From assembly GCA_964393105.1 (NCBI GenBank), contig CAYMSM010000003.1, forward strand, positions 1 to 8,557: 8,557 nucleotides of DNA, given 5' to 3'. The stretch's first letter is position 1. Each line of letters starts with the position of its first letter. The notes beneath the pieces were generated by a model. The model saw only the letters and a list, made by a program, of their open reading frames with translations. It ran no database searches and was not told where the DNA came from. The translations under genes and the position numbers were made by a program. Positions 1 through 6,560 of this stretch are shown here, piece after piece. This DNA is from CALMEC01 sp964393105 (GTDB lineage Bacteria > Actinomycetota > Thermoleophilia > Miltoncostaeales > Miltoncostaeaceae).

Positions 1-276
1 CTTCACGTCGCCGCGCTCAACAACCTCAAGGGCCGGTGGTCGGAGGGCAGAGCAAAAGGCCTGGTCCCCAACACCGGCGTGTTCACATCGGAGCAGAACA
101 GGCTCGCCAGAATCGGGTTCCTGATCAACGTCGGCGACAAGACCAAGGCGATCTCCGAGTTGGAACAGTTGGACAAGACGCTCCGCAGCGAACCGCCCGA
201 CAGAATCACCACCGCGTTCCGTGACGAGATCATGGCCGCGGCTGCGGAACTCCGACGGCAGCTTCTCGTCCCCTAG
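1..276 (+). CDS. 3' end of an unrecognised gene (partial, starts left of the window)
   Basis: An open frame runs from the first base to a TAG at 274-276, giving 91 visible residues that begin LHVAALNNLKGRWSEG and end ELRRQLLVP. The start lies outside the window; the in-frame GTG at 79 is probably internal, because the frame upstream of it is equally clean. Third codon positions are strongly G/C, as expected for real coding DNA here. The visible part is hydrophilic and mostly helix-favouring, with alternating charged residues (for example DKTKAISELEQLDKTL). It has no membrane segment and no motif that I recognise, so I assign no function. It converges on hemD with 57 bases between the two stop codons, so it belongs to a different transcript from the heme genes. 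Confidence 0.7.
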   Translation, partial: LHVAALNNLKGRWSEGRAKGLVPNTGVFTSEQNRLARIGFLINVGDKTKAISELEQLDKTLRSEPPDRITTAFRDEIMAAAAELRRQLLVP

Positions 277-296
277 CCCGTCGCGACTCGGTGCGT

Positions 297-329
297 CCTC
301 AGGGTCGGCGGGCAACCCCGGCCCTGAGG
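297..329. terminator. Strong hairpin between convergent genes, probable two-way terminator
   Basis: CCTCAGGG (297-304) is perfectly complementary to CCCTGAGG (322-329). The stem extends inward through one G-U pair and three further pairs (305-308 with 318-321), giving about 12 base pairs closed by a short loop. It lies between the stop of the + strand gene (276) and the stop of hemD on the minus strand (334). Neither side has a long T-run, only GTTTC just after it on the + strand, so it may act with a termination factor or as an RNA 3'-end stabiliser. Confidence 0.6.
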
Positions 330-333
330 CGTT

Positions 334-1086
334 TCACCGATCTGGCAGTGACCGGATCGCCGCGATCAGACCTTCGACGGACTGCTCCGCTGATTCGGCG
401 GCCACCGCGAGCCCCGCACGTCGCGCCGCCTCGCTCGTCGTCGGGCCGATCGTCACGATGCGCAGCGCGGCGGCAGCTTCGCGCCCCACGAGCTCGGTGA
501 ACGCCTCGACCCCCGACGGAGCCGTCAGCACGATGTCGTCCGCCCCGAGGGTCTCCGCCACCGCCTCGGGCGAGACGGAGGACCGAACCGTCTCGTAGAA
601 CGGGATGTCGTCGACCAGCGCCCCGGCGTCCCGCAGGCCCGCGGGGAGCTCAGGTCGCCCCACGAGTGCCCGCGGAAGCAGGATCCTGACCCCGACGAGG
701 TCGACGTCTGCGAGCTCAGCGACGATCGCCCGGCCCGTCGCCCGCTGCGGAATGCGATCGACCACGAGGCCGTGAGCGCGCAGGGTCGCGGCCGTCGCCG
801 CGCCGACCGCCACGACCGTGGTCGCCTGAGCCGGCGCGACGCCCCGGGCCACCAACTGCTCAGCGAAGCATGCTGCGCCATTGGCGCTCGTCACCACGAT
901 GACGCCATACGTGGTGATCCCGTCGAGCGCCTGGTCGATCTGGGCGCTCGCCGCGATGGGCACCACCATGGTCAGCGGCAGTTCAACGACCTCCGCACCG
1001 AGCGCCGTCAGCCGGTCGACGAGCTCACGCGACTGCCCCACCGGCCGCGTCACAACAACACGCCGACCGGCCAAGGGCCGGCTCAT
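334..1086 (-). CDS. hemD: Uroporphyrinogen-III synthase (HemD)
   Basis: This cytoplasmic enzyme cyclises hydroxymethylbilane with inversion of ring D to give uroporphyrinogen III, the branch-point macrocycle for heme, siroheme and cobalamin. The 250-residue product has the usual length. Sequence signs are the N-terminal VVTRP strand (residues 11-15), VTSANG (65-70), VAVGAATA (92-99), PFYETV (162-167), LTAPSGVEAF (187-196) and IGPTTSEAAR (213-222). These are the scattered positions typical of this otherwise divergent two-domain family. The ATG at 1086 is chosen because it overlaps the hemC stop as ATGA. The frame stays open further upstream to 1311, but that stretch is arginine-rich and lies antisense-free inside hemC, so it is not HemD. 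There is no clear ribosome binding site, which suggests translational coupling to hemC. It is the last gene of the operon. Confidence 0.93.
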   Translation of the reverse strand: MSRPLAGRRVVVTRPVGQSRELVDRLTALGAEVVELPLTMVVPIAASAQIDQALDGITTYGVIVVTSANGAACFAEQLVARGVAPAQATTVVAVGAATAATLRAHGLVVDRIPQRATGRAIVAELADVDLVGVRILLPRALVGRPELPAGLRDAGALVDDIPFYETVRSSVSPEAVAETLGADDIVLTAPSGVEAFTELVGREAAAALRIVTIGPTTSEAARRAGLAVAAESAEQSVEGLIAAIRSLPDR

Positions 1087-2030
1087 CTCAACGCGATCCG
1101 TCCGGCCAGTGTCGACGCCAGCTCGCCACCGAGGGACGCCGCGTCCGACACCGCACCGACGACCTCTTCGCGAGCATGCGCGCCACCGTCTTTGGCCGCA
1201 GCGAAGGCGACGAGCCGAAGCTTGCCGTCGGCGACGATGCCGAGTGCACCGACCGGTTCCTGACATCCCCCGCCGAGTGCCGCCAGGAGCGCCCGCTCGG
1301 CCCGGAGGCATGCGGCCGTCGCGGGATCGTCCAGCACCGAAACCGTCCGCGCCAGATCGGGCCGGTCCCCGCGCCCCTCGATCGCGAGCGCGCCCTGCCC
1401 CGGCGCCGGGACGCAGATTTCGACGTCCAGCTTCGTCATCCCGTCGGGTGCCAAGCCAAGGCGCGCGAGACCGGCGGCGGCGAGCATCAGCGCGTCGACA
1501 CCTTCACCACGCGCGAGCTTTTGGAGGCGGGTCCCGACGTTGCCGCGGATCTCGACGCACGTGACACCGGGACGGGCCAAGCAGATCTGCGCGGCCCTTC
1601 GGGGACTTCCAGTCCCGATCCGCGCTCCCGGTCGGAGCCCCTCAACCCCATCCCCAGGACCGATCAGGACGTCGCGCGGATCCTCGCGCTCGGGGACGGC
1701 GAGGATCGCCAGCCCGGCGGGCAGCTCGCCCGGCAGGTCCTTGGCCGAATGGACCGCCAGATCGGCACGCCCGTCGAGGAGGGCCTCCTCGAGCTCTTTG
1801 ACGAAGAGCCCCTTGGTGGCATCGGTGCCGCTGGCGGCACTCCACCGGTCGCCGGTCGTGACGACGTGCAGCAATTCGACACGGTGGCCCTCAGCCCGCA
1901 GTTTGTCCGCCACCCACCCGGACTGCGCGAGGGCGAGGGGCGAACGACGGGTGGCGAGGGTCAGGTCGATCTTAGTGGTCCCCCTCGACCCCGAACAGGT
2001 GCCGGATGCTCTCGAGGTGGGCCACCCCAT
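1083..2030 (-). CDS. hemC: Porphobilinogen deaminase / hydroxymethylbilane synthase (HemC)
   Basis: This enzyme polymerises four porphobilinogens into hydroxymethylbilane on a covalently bound dipyrromethane cofactor. Numbering from the ATG at 2030 (315 residues): ATRRSPLALAQ at 26-36, the substrate loop VHSAKDLP at 93-100 with catalytic Asp98, GSPRRAAQ at 141-148, IRGNVGTRLQKL at 161-172, and the cofactor loop GGGCQEPVGA at 253-262 with attachment Cys256. All key residues are present. The 5' end is uncertain. The conserved N-terminus (TKIDLTLATRR) begins right after the hemA stop, but no ATG, GTG or TTG lies there. The nearest in-frame candidates are this ATG, 59 bases inside hemA and with only a weak GAAGG upstream, and a TTG at 2042. 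A non-standard ATC at 1970 has GAGGGGG nine bases upstream and would give 295 residues. Function is certain; the start is not. Confidence 0.93.
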   Translation of the reverse strand: MGWPTSRASGTCSGSRGTTKIDLTLATRRSPLALAQSGWVADKLRAEGHRVELLHVVTTGDRWSAASGTDATKGLFVKELEEALLDGRADLAVHSAKDLPGELPAGLAILAVPEREDPRDVLIGPGDGVEGLRPGARIGTGSPRRAAQICLARPGVTCVEIRGNVGTRLQKLARGEGVDALMLAAAGLARLGLAPDGMTKLDVEICVPAPGQGALAIEGRGDRPDLARTVSVLDDPATAACLRAERALLAALGGGCQEPVGALGIVADGKLRLVAFAAAKDGGAHAREEVVGAVSDAASLGGELASTLAGRIALR

Positions 2031-3243
2031 CGCCTTCGGCAACCGCTTGGCGCAGTCGCACCGTTGGCTCGTGGAGCAGCTTGTTGACGATCGTCCTGGT
2101 CAGCTGCTCCACCCGCTCGCGATCGGCGGCGCTCATCGATTCCCACTGGCCGGCGACGCGCTCGGTCTCGGTGACGCGGATTTGCTCGGCCATCTGACGC
2201 AGCGAGCCGATCGTGGGCGCGACCGACAGCGCGCGCCGCCATTCGGTGAAGCGCCGGGCCTCGTCTGTGACGATCGCCTCCGCCAGCTCGGACTCGCGCA
2301 TTCGACCGTTGAGGTTGCCCTCGACGACGCGCTCGAGGTCGTCGATGTCGTAGAGCCGCACGCCGGGCACGGAGGCGATGTCGGCCTCGAGGTCGCGTGG
2401 GACCGCGATATCGATCAGCACCATGGGGCGTCCGGGGCGTTCGCGCATCGCCCGCTCGACATCGTCGTGACTCAGGAGCGGATGTGGCGCGTCGGTCGAC
2501 GAGATCACGATGTCGGCCACCGAGAGCTCCGCCGCGAGACGGTCAAACCCCACGCCTTCTCCACCGATGCGCTCCGCGAGGCCCCGCGCGGTCGAGATCG
2601 TCCGGTTCGCGACGACAAGCTCGTGAACACCCGCCGCCACGAGGGAGATGGCGGTCGTCTCGGCGACGTCCCCCGCGCCGATCAGAAGCGCACGCCGTTC
2701 GGTCAGGTCGGCAACGGCCTCCCGGGCCAGCTCGACTGCGACACTGGCCACCGACACGGCGCCCGCACCGATTCCGGTCTCGTGCCGCACGCGTTTGCCG
2801 GTCTCGAGCGCCTTGCGAAAGAGGTGGTCGAGCACCGGCCCGACTGTGTCCTCCTCTTGGGCGCGCTCGAACGCATGACGCACCTGGCCCTGGATCTCGC
2901 TCTCCCCGACGATCATGGCGTCGAGGCTCGAGGCCACGCGCAGCAGATGGGCCGCGACCCGCTCGTCGCGGTGGGCATACCTGGCGCAGTCGAGCTCATG
3001 GCGGTTGATGTCCGTGTTTGCAACGACCGCCCTGCAGACGGCCTCCTCGGCAGCGGCGTTCTCGTCCGCCCGGACATACACCTCGGTGCGATTGCACGTC
3101 GAGAGCGTCACGGCCTCGCTGATGCCGGGCACGGCCACCACGCTGCGCAACAGCGCCCTGGCCGCAGCATCGGTCAAGGCGGCCTTCTCCCGCTGCTCGA
3201 CTGGTGCGGTCCTGTGTGACAGGCCGACGACGATCAGATGCAT
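1972..3243 (-). CDS. hemA: Glutamyl-tRNA reductase (HemA)
   Basis: HemA reduces glutamyl-tRNA(Glu) with NADPH to glutamate-1-semialdehyde, the first committed step of the C5 tetrapyrrole pathway, in the cytoplasm as a dimer. The 423-residue product matches the family length. In order it has GLSHRTAPVEQREK (7-20), the catalytic loop LSTCNRTEVY (47-56) with nucleophile Cys50, VGESEIQGQVR (112-122), the segment FRKALETGKRVR (142-153), the NADPH-binding fold LLIGAGDVAETTA (186-198) with VANRT (211-215), VLIDIAVPRDLE (275-286) and a helical C-terminal dimerisation domain from about 310. The ATG at 3243 is chosen because the protein aligns from MHLIVVGLSH. The open frame continuing to 3378 is low-complexity Ala/Pro/Ser and lies in the intergenic gap. 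No ribosome site precedes the ATG, but a -10-like box does, suggesting leaderless expression. It heads the hem block and is followed immediately by hemC. Confidence 0.96.
   Translation of the reverse strand: MHLIVVGLSHRTAPVEQREKAALTDAAARALLRSVVAVPGISEAVTLSTCNRTEVYVRADENAAAEEAVCRAVVANTDINRHELDCARYAHRDERVAAHLLRVASSLDAMIVGESEIQGQVRHAFERAQEEDTVGPVLDHLFRKALETGKRVRHETGIGAGAVSVASVAVELAREAVADLTERRALLIGAGDVAETTAISLVAAGVHELVVANRTISTARGLAERIGGEGVGFDRLAAELSVADIVISSTDAPHPLLSHDDVERAMRERPGRPMVLIDIAVPRDLEADIASVPGVRLYDIDDLERVVEGNLNGRMRESELAEAIVTDEARRFTEWRRALSVAPTIGSLRQMAEQIRVTETERVAGQWESMSAADRERVEQLTRTIVNKLLHEPTVRLRQAVAEGDGVAHLESIRHLFGVEGDH
1980..1986 (-). promoter_or_regulatory. Shine-Dalgarno-like GAGGGGG near the hemA/hemC junction
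   Basis: Read on the minus strand, GAGGGGG ends nine bases before an ATC codon (1970-1968) that is in the hemC frame and sits one base after the hemA TAA. It is the best ribosome-binding match near the expected HemC N-terminus and supports a non-standard start there. It also encodes hemA codons, so it could be coincidence. Confidence 0.35.
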
Positions 3244-3250
3244 CGCTTGA

Positions 3251-3256
3251 ATGGTA
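3251..3256 (-). promoter_or_regulatory. -10 box TACCAT for a probable leaderless hemA transcript
   Basis: On the minus strand TACCAT (TANNNT type) is followed by seven bases and then the hemA ATG, so transcription would begin at or next to the start codon. No Shine-Dalgarno sequence lies between. No good -35 match is seen. The 202-bp gap upstream (3244-3445) holds no gene; it contains a GC-rich hairpin (GGTGCC 3356-3361 with GGCGCC 3367-3372, one wobble pair) and a near-palindrome CGATAGCTATTG (3379-3390, one mismatch), either of which could be regulatory. Confidence 0.45.
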
Positions 3257-3445
3257 GCCGACGACGAGGGCCGCCAGACCGCTGCGGCGATCGATGGCGC
3301 CGACTCAGTGGTCTCAGACGCAGTCGCGTGGGCGTTACCGGGGGGTGGGGCCAACGGTGCCGGGACGGCGCCCCGCAACGATAGCTATTGCCCAACCGAC
3401 GATGTGGACCACGAGAATCGCGGTTTCGGCGGAGGATGAGGAGTC

Positions 3446-3598
3446 CTACCCCGCGCTGTCGGACTGGCGACGCTCGACCAGGCGGGTCAGGAGCTCGACC
3501 TCACGAGCGATACGCGCCGTGCGCAGCCCGACCGCCGCCACGTAGACGAGGAGCACGAACCACACCACCGCGAACGCAGCAACGACGTAGTCACTCAC
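3446..3598 (-). CDS. ccmD: CcmD-like small membrane protein of the heme-handling complex
   Basis: A 50-residue protein beginning MSDYVVAAFAVVWFVLLVYV. It has one membrane helix at about residues 4-24, then a basic, helix-favouring cytoplasmic tail (LRTARIAREVELLTRLVERR). Size, layout and position directly after ccmC match CcmD, which in known System I pathways holds CcmABC together and helps release heme-loaded CcmE. CcmD sequences are poorly conserved, so the call rests on architecture and context more than on motifs. The GTG start overlaps the ccmC stop as GTGA and has GGAGG eight bases upstream, a strong ribosome site. It is short and easy to miss: the same frame stays open far upstream inside ccmC. 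Confidence 0.8.
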   Translation of the reverse strand: MSDYVVAAFAVVWFVLLVYVAAVGLRTARIAREVELLTRLVERRQSDSAG

Positions 3599-4311
3599 GC
3601 GGAATCCTCCAGCAGGCGTCGCAGCCTGCCGAGCGCGCGGTCGGTGCGTCGTTGCAGGAGCTCGAGCTTGAGCAACGTGACGAACACGAGCGCGACCGCC
3701 ACCTGCGCCACGACGAGCCAGACGAAGATCCCGCCGTCGATGTTGATGCCGTTGCTGTCGATTGCGGTGGGATGCACCGCGTCCTGGGCCCGGCGCACCG
3801 CATAGAACGAGAGCGGCACCGAGGCGAACGCGATGATGGCGAACACCGCCGAGAAGCGGGCGCGGCTGGCGTCCTCGGAGGAGTTTCGCAGCACGAAAAA
3901 CGCTCCGTAGAGCAGCGCGATGATCAGATACGTCACCAGGCGTGGATCCTGCCAGCGCCACCACGTACCCCAGTACCCGCGTGCCCAGATCGACCCGGAG
4001 ACGATCGTGAGCACGACGAACAAGAGACCCAACCCGACCGACACCGCGACGATCTCGTCGTAGCGGTCGTCGCGACGGCGCAGGTAGAGGATCCCCGCCA
4101 CGCACGCCACCAGGAACGCGCCCAACGACATGACCGCGATGGGGACGTGCAGGTACAGGATGTTCTGGATGTCGCCGTCGGCGTTGTCAGGCGCGACGAA
4201 GAACGCGCCGATGATCGCGACGGCCATCAGGACCGCGCTGCTCGCAGCCCAGACGGCGATTCCGCCGCCGGCTCCTCGTGGCTCGCCGCCCACCTGAGGG
4301 ACCCTAGTCAT
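3595..4311 (-). CDS. ccmC: Cytochrome c maturation heme-handling protein CcmC (CcsA/CcmC family)
   Basis: CcmC is a six-helix inner-membrane protein that binds heme on the outer face and passes it to CcmE. The 238-residue product has the expected hydrophobic pattern: helices at about 18-40, 52-77, 86-108, 126-142, 151-171 and 194-216. The tryptophan-rich heme-binding signature is WGTWWRWQDPRL (114-125). The flanking candidate axial ligands are His55 in YLHVPIAV and His180 in DAVHP, corresponding to the two external histidines of the family. Compared with the usual WGxWWxWDxRL, one extra residue (Gln121) sits between the last Trp and the Asp. The ATG at 4311 lies within the last codons of ccmB (8-base overlap) and gives a normal N-terminus. 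The downstream end overlaps ccmD. CcsA is the main alternative, but the ccmA/B/D context favours CcmC. Confidence 0.93.
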   Translation of the reverse strand: MTRVPQVGGEPRGAGGGIAVWAASSAVLMAVAIIGAFFVAPDNADGDIQNILYLHVPIAVMSLGAFLVACVAGILYLRRRDDRYDEIVAVSVGLGLLFVVLTIVSGSIWARGYWGTWWRWQDPRLVTYLIIALLYGAFFVLRNSSEDASRARFSAVFAIIAFASVPLSFYAVRRAQDAVHPTAIDSNGINIDGGIFVWLVVAQVAVALVFVTLLKLELLQRRTDRALGRLRRLLEDSA

Positions 4312-4984
4312 CGAACACCGCATCGAAGGTCGCGAACGCCACGAGCCCAAACGTTACCGCAATCCCTACGAGGAACAGGCAGTAGTTGCGGTACTGGGCC
4401 ATGTCATTCGGCCCCACCACCGAGTGGGTGGCGCCCGCGGCGGCGATGACCACCGGGACGAGCAGCGGCAGGAAGATGACAGGCATCACCAGCTCGCGCG
4501 CACGGGTGAACACCGCCATCGCCGCGACCAGGGTGCCGAGCACGCCGATCGCGACGTCCGCGATGAGACATGCCAGAAAGAGCCAGCCGAGGTCGCCCCA
4601 GTACGGCCCCTTGACGAAGAAGATCCCGAGCAGCGGAACGGCCACGACCTGTACCGCGAGCAGGTACCCGACGATCGCGACGGCGCGGGCAAGCAGCATT
4701 GTGAACCGGGACACGGGCGCCATCAGCAGCCCGTCCAGCACCCGTTGCTCACGTTCGGCGACGTAGCTGCGGCCCACGCCGAGCACGGCGGCGAACGCCA
4801 ACGGCACCCACAGAAGGCCTCCGGCGAACCGCGTCAGGTCGCTTTCGCGCGTGCCGAAGCCGAACTGCAGTATCACCATCGCGATGACAACGAACAGCGT
4901 CATCGCGATCGCCGTGTCGCGGGTGCGAAGCTCCAGACGCAGGTCCTTGACCACCAGCGCGCGAAACTGCCTGACCGCGCTCAC
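4304..4984 (-). CDS. ccmB: Heme exporter-type ABC permease CcmB
   Basis: This is the membrane subunit of the CcmAB ABC transporter, which powers release of heme-loaded CcmE from CcmC during cytochrome c maturation. The 226-residue protein is typical in length. It has an amphipathic N-terminus (VRQFRALVVKDLRLELRTRD) followed by six hydrophobic segments at about 25-44, 54-72, 95-121, 131-155, 166-186 and 201-222. The RSYVAEREQRVLDGLLMAPVSR stretch (72-93) is the family's cytoplasmic coupling region. The GTG start overlaps the ccmA stop (GTGA) and has GGGAG eight bases upstream. It ends inside the ccmC start region. The fold is that of ABC-2 type permeases; the neighbours make CcmB the clear choice. 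Confidence 0.92.
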   Translation of the reverse strand: MSAVRQFRALVVKDLRLELRTRDTAIAMTLFVVIAMVILQFGFGTRESDLTRFAGGLLWVPLAFAAVLGVGRSYVAEREQRVLDGLLMAPVSRFTMLLARAVAIVGYLLAVQVVAVPLLGIFFVKGPYWGDLGWLFLACLIADVAIGVLGTLVAAMAVFTRARELVMPVIFLPLLVPVVIAAAGATHSVVGPNDMAQYRNYCLFLVGIAVTFGLVAFATFDAVFDD

Positions 4985-5667
4985 TGCGTGGTCTCCCGCT
5001 CGTACTCGGCTCGGAACGCGACTGCGTCGAGTCCGGCCGTGGCACGCTCGAGCCGTACGCGCCCGGCCCGCAGCACCATCACGCGATGGGCCACGTGCAC
5101 GGCCCGCTCCACGTCATGCGTCACCAGCACGACGCTGGCGCCTTCGGCGACGACACCGTCGAGCAGTGCCGCCCCCTGCGCGTCAAGGCCGGACGTCGGC
5201 TCGTCGAGCAAGAGTAGAGAGGGACGATGCAAAAGAAGGCGGGCGATCCCCAGCCGCTGCGCCATGCCACGGCTGAACGCGCGGACGGGCTCGAACGCCC
5301 GCGGCAGCAAACCGACCCGGTCGAGCACCTCTTCGATGCGCTCGCGCGGGTCGGGCACTCCGTAGAGGTCTGCGAAGAGCTCCAGGTTCTGGAGAGCCGT
5401 CAGGTCCAGGTACACCAACGGGTCATGACCCAGGTAGCCCAGGTGCGGGCGCACCAGTTGCGCCTTGTCAGGCAGATCGTGTCCCATGACGGCGAGCATT
5501 CCCTGAGTGGGACGATGGAGGGTCGCGAGCATCCGAAGCAGCGTGGTCTTGCCGGCGCCGTTGGGCCCCACGATGGCGAGGGTCTCGCCGGGTTGCAGGT
5601 CGATGTCGACCCCGTCCAGCGCACGTCGCTGTCCGTACGCCTTGACCAGGCCGCGCCCGGTGATCAG
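4981..5667 (-). CDS. ccmA: Cytochrome c maturation ABC ATPase CcmA, apparent CTG start
   Basis: This is the ATP-binding subunit that pairs with CcmB at the inner face of the membrane. In the 228-residue product: Walker A GPNGAGKTT (34-42), Q-loop region LGYLGHDP (76-83), signature FSRGMAQRLG (131-140, SRGM in place of SGGQ), Walker B LLLLDEPT (151-158), D-loop SGLD (159-162) and switch His184 in VTHD. No ATG, GTG or TTG occurs in frame between the ubiA end and a GTG inside Walker A, so a standard start cannot give a working protein. A CTG at 5667 overlaps the ubiA stop as CTGA, mirrors the GTGA/ATGA junctions further down the operon, gives the normal N-terminus MITGRGLVKAYG, and has GAGGTGG seven bases upstream. 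Extending the frame leftward to 6189 would place over 170 residues antiphase inside ubiA and is rejected. Confidence 0.92.
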   Translation of the reverse strand: MITGRGLVKAYGQRRALDGVDIDLQPGETLAIVGPNGAGKTTLLRMLATLHRPTQGMLAVMGHDLPDKAQLVRPHLGYLGHDPLVYLDLTALQNLELFADLYGVPDPRERIEEVLDRVGLLPRAFEPVRAFSRGMAQRLGIARLLLHRPSLLLLDEPTSGLDAQGAALLDGVVAEGASVVLVTHDVERAVHVAHRVMVLRAGRVRLERATAGLDAVAFRAEYERETTQ

Positions 5668-6560
5668 GAGAACGCCACCTCGGCCAGGACGAACGCGAAG
5701 AACACGACCGCCAGCACGCCGTTTGCCACGCCGAACGCGGCCTTGATCTGATCGTCGGATCCACCCGTCACCACCACGTTCTCGTAGACCAGCACCGCGG
5801 CACAGACGGCGACGCCGACGAAGTAGACGGCGCCGGCGTCGACGGCGATTCCCGCTGCGATCAGAAAGGCCACGGTCGCAAGGTGCAGGGCGCGAGTGAT
5901 CCGAAGCGCCCCGGCGCGGCCGAAGCGCGCGGGGATCGACTGCACGCCGTGCTCGCGGTCGAACTCCTCGTCCAGGAGGGCGTAGATGATGTCGAAGCCC
6001 GCGATCCACGTCGCGACCGCCGCCCACAGGTAGAGCGGCGCGGCGGCGAACTCCCCCGTCACCGCAAGCCACCCGGCCACCGGCGCGATGCCGATCGTGA
6101 GGCCGAGGAGCAGGTGACAGGACCACGTGACGCGCTTGGCGTACGGATAGAGCACGAACAGGACGACAGGGACCGCGCACAGGTACCACGTGATAGGTGG
6201 CAACTGGCTAACCGCAAGGATCAGCGCCACCAGGCTCGCAGCGCAGAACCAGACCACCTGCGCCCGCGTCAGGCGCCCGCTGGGCAGCTCACGCATCGCA
6301 GTACGCGGGTTGCGCGCGTCGATCTCGACGTCGATCAAGCGGTTGAGCGCCATCGCGAGCGAGCGAGCACCGGCCATCGCCAGCAGGATCCACCCCATGC
6401 GCGACGCCGCCGGCACGTCCATGCGCGCCAAAAACGCCCCGGCCAGCGCAAACGGCAACGCGAACACCGTGTGGGCGAAGCGGACGAAGCTGAGGAGGGC
6501 CGGCACGATGGCCAGCCCTTGGGCCGGCCGAGCGGCACGAGAGGTCACCACACCCTGCAT
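5664..6560 (-). CDS. ubiA: UbiA-family prenyltransferase, probably MqnP-type menaquinone enzyme
   Basis: This is an integral-membrane aromatic prenyltransferase. Numbering from the ATG (298 residues): FVRFAHTVFALPFALAGAFLA (25-45), the first Asp-rich prenyl-diphosphate/Mg site NRLIDVEID (73-81: Asn73, Asp77, Asp81), then ARNPRTAMRELPSG (82-95), and the second site DIIYALLDEEFD (190-201) followed by SIPARFG (208-214). Eight to nine hydrophobic helices are visible. The NPRTAMRELP and SIPARFG wording is typical of the subgroup that prenylates 1,4-dihydroxy-6-naphthoate in the futalosine menaquinone route; 4-hydroxybenzoate prenylase is the alternative. The ring substrate cannot be proved from this sequence. 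The first gene of the minus-strand operon. A GTG at 6551 may be the true start, since a -10-like TAACAT lies seven bases before it; GTG at 6503 in AIVPALLSF also fits family N-termini. Confidence 0.9.
   Translation of the reverse strand: MQGVVTSRAARPAQGLAIVPALLSFVRFAHTVFALPFALAGAFLARMDVPAASRMGWILLAMAGARSLAMALNRLIDVEIDARNPRTAMRELPSGRLTRAQVVWFCAASLVALILAVSQLPPITWYLCAVPVVLFVLYPYAKRVTWSCHLLLGLTIGIAPVAGWLAVTGEFAAAPLYLWAAVATWIAGFDIIYALLDEEFDREHGVQSIPARFGRAGALRITRALHLATVAFLIAAGIAVDAGAVYFVGVAVCAAVLVYENVVVTGGSDDQIKAAFGVANGVLAVVFFAFVLAEVAFS
5675..5681 (-). promoter_or_regulatory. Ribosome binding site that decides the ccmA start
   Basis: GAGGTGG on the minus strand, inside the last codons of ubiA, is followed by seven bases and then CTG (5667-5665). 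Its near-ideal match and spacing are the main evidence that ccmA begins at this CTG rather than upstream or downstream. Confidence 0.7.

Noticed and set aside
1087..1311. N-terminal extension of hemD
   Set aside because: The frame is open but encodes an arginine-rich stretch out of phase within hemC; the ATG in the ATGA overlap gives a normal HemD.
1540..3219. A 559-codon open frame on the + strand
   Set aside because: It lies antisense to hemC and hemA, whose catalytic motifs are intact; long antisense frames are expected in G/C-rich coding DNA, and the product is His/Arg/Asp-rich with no domain.
3388..5365. Long + strand frames of 353 and 313 codons (3388-4449 and 4424-5365)
   Set aside because: Both are antisense to ccmD, ccmC, ccmB and ccmA, which have clear membrane patterns or ATPase motifs. 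Their products are low-complexity and charged.
5668..6189. N-terminal extension of ccmA by about 174 codons, suggesting a fusion protein
   Set aside because: The extension overlaps ubiA in another frame and is arginine/glycine-rich; ubiA motifs in that stretch are intact.
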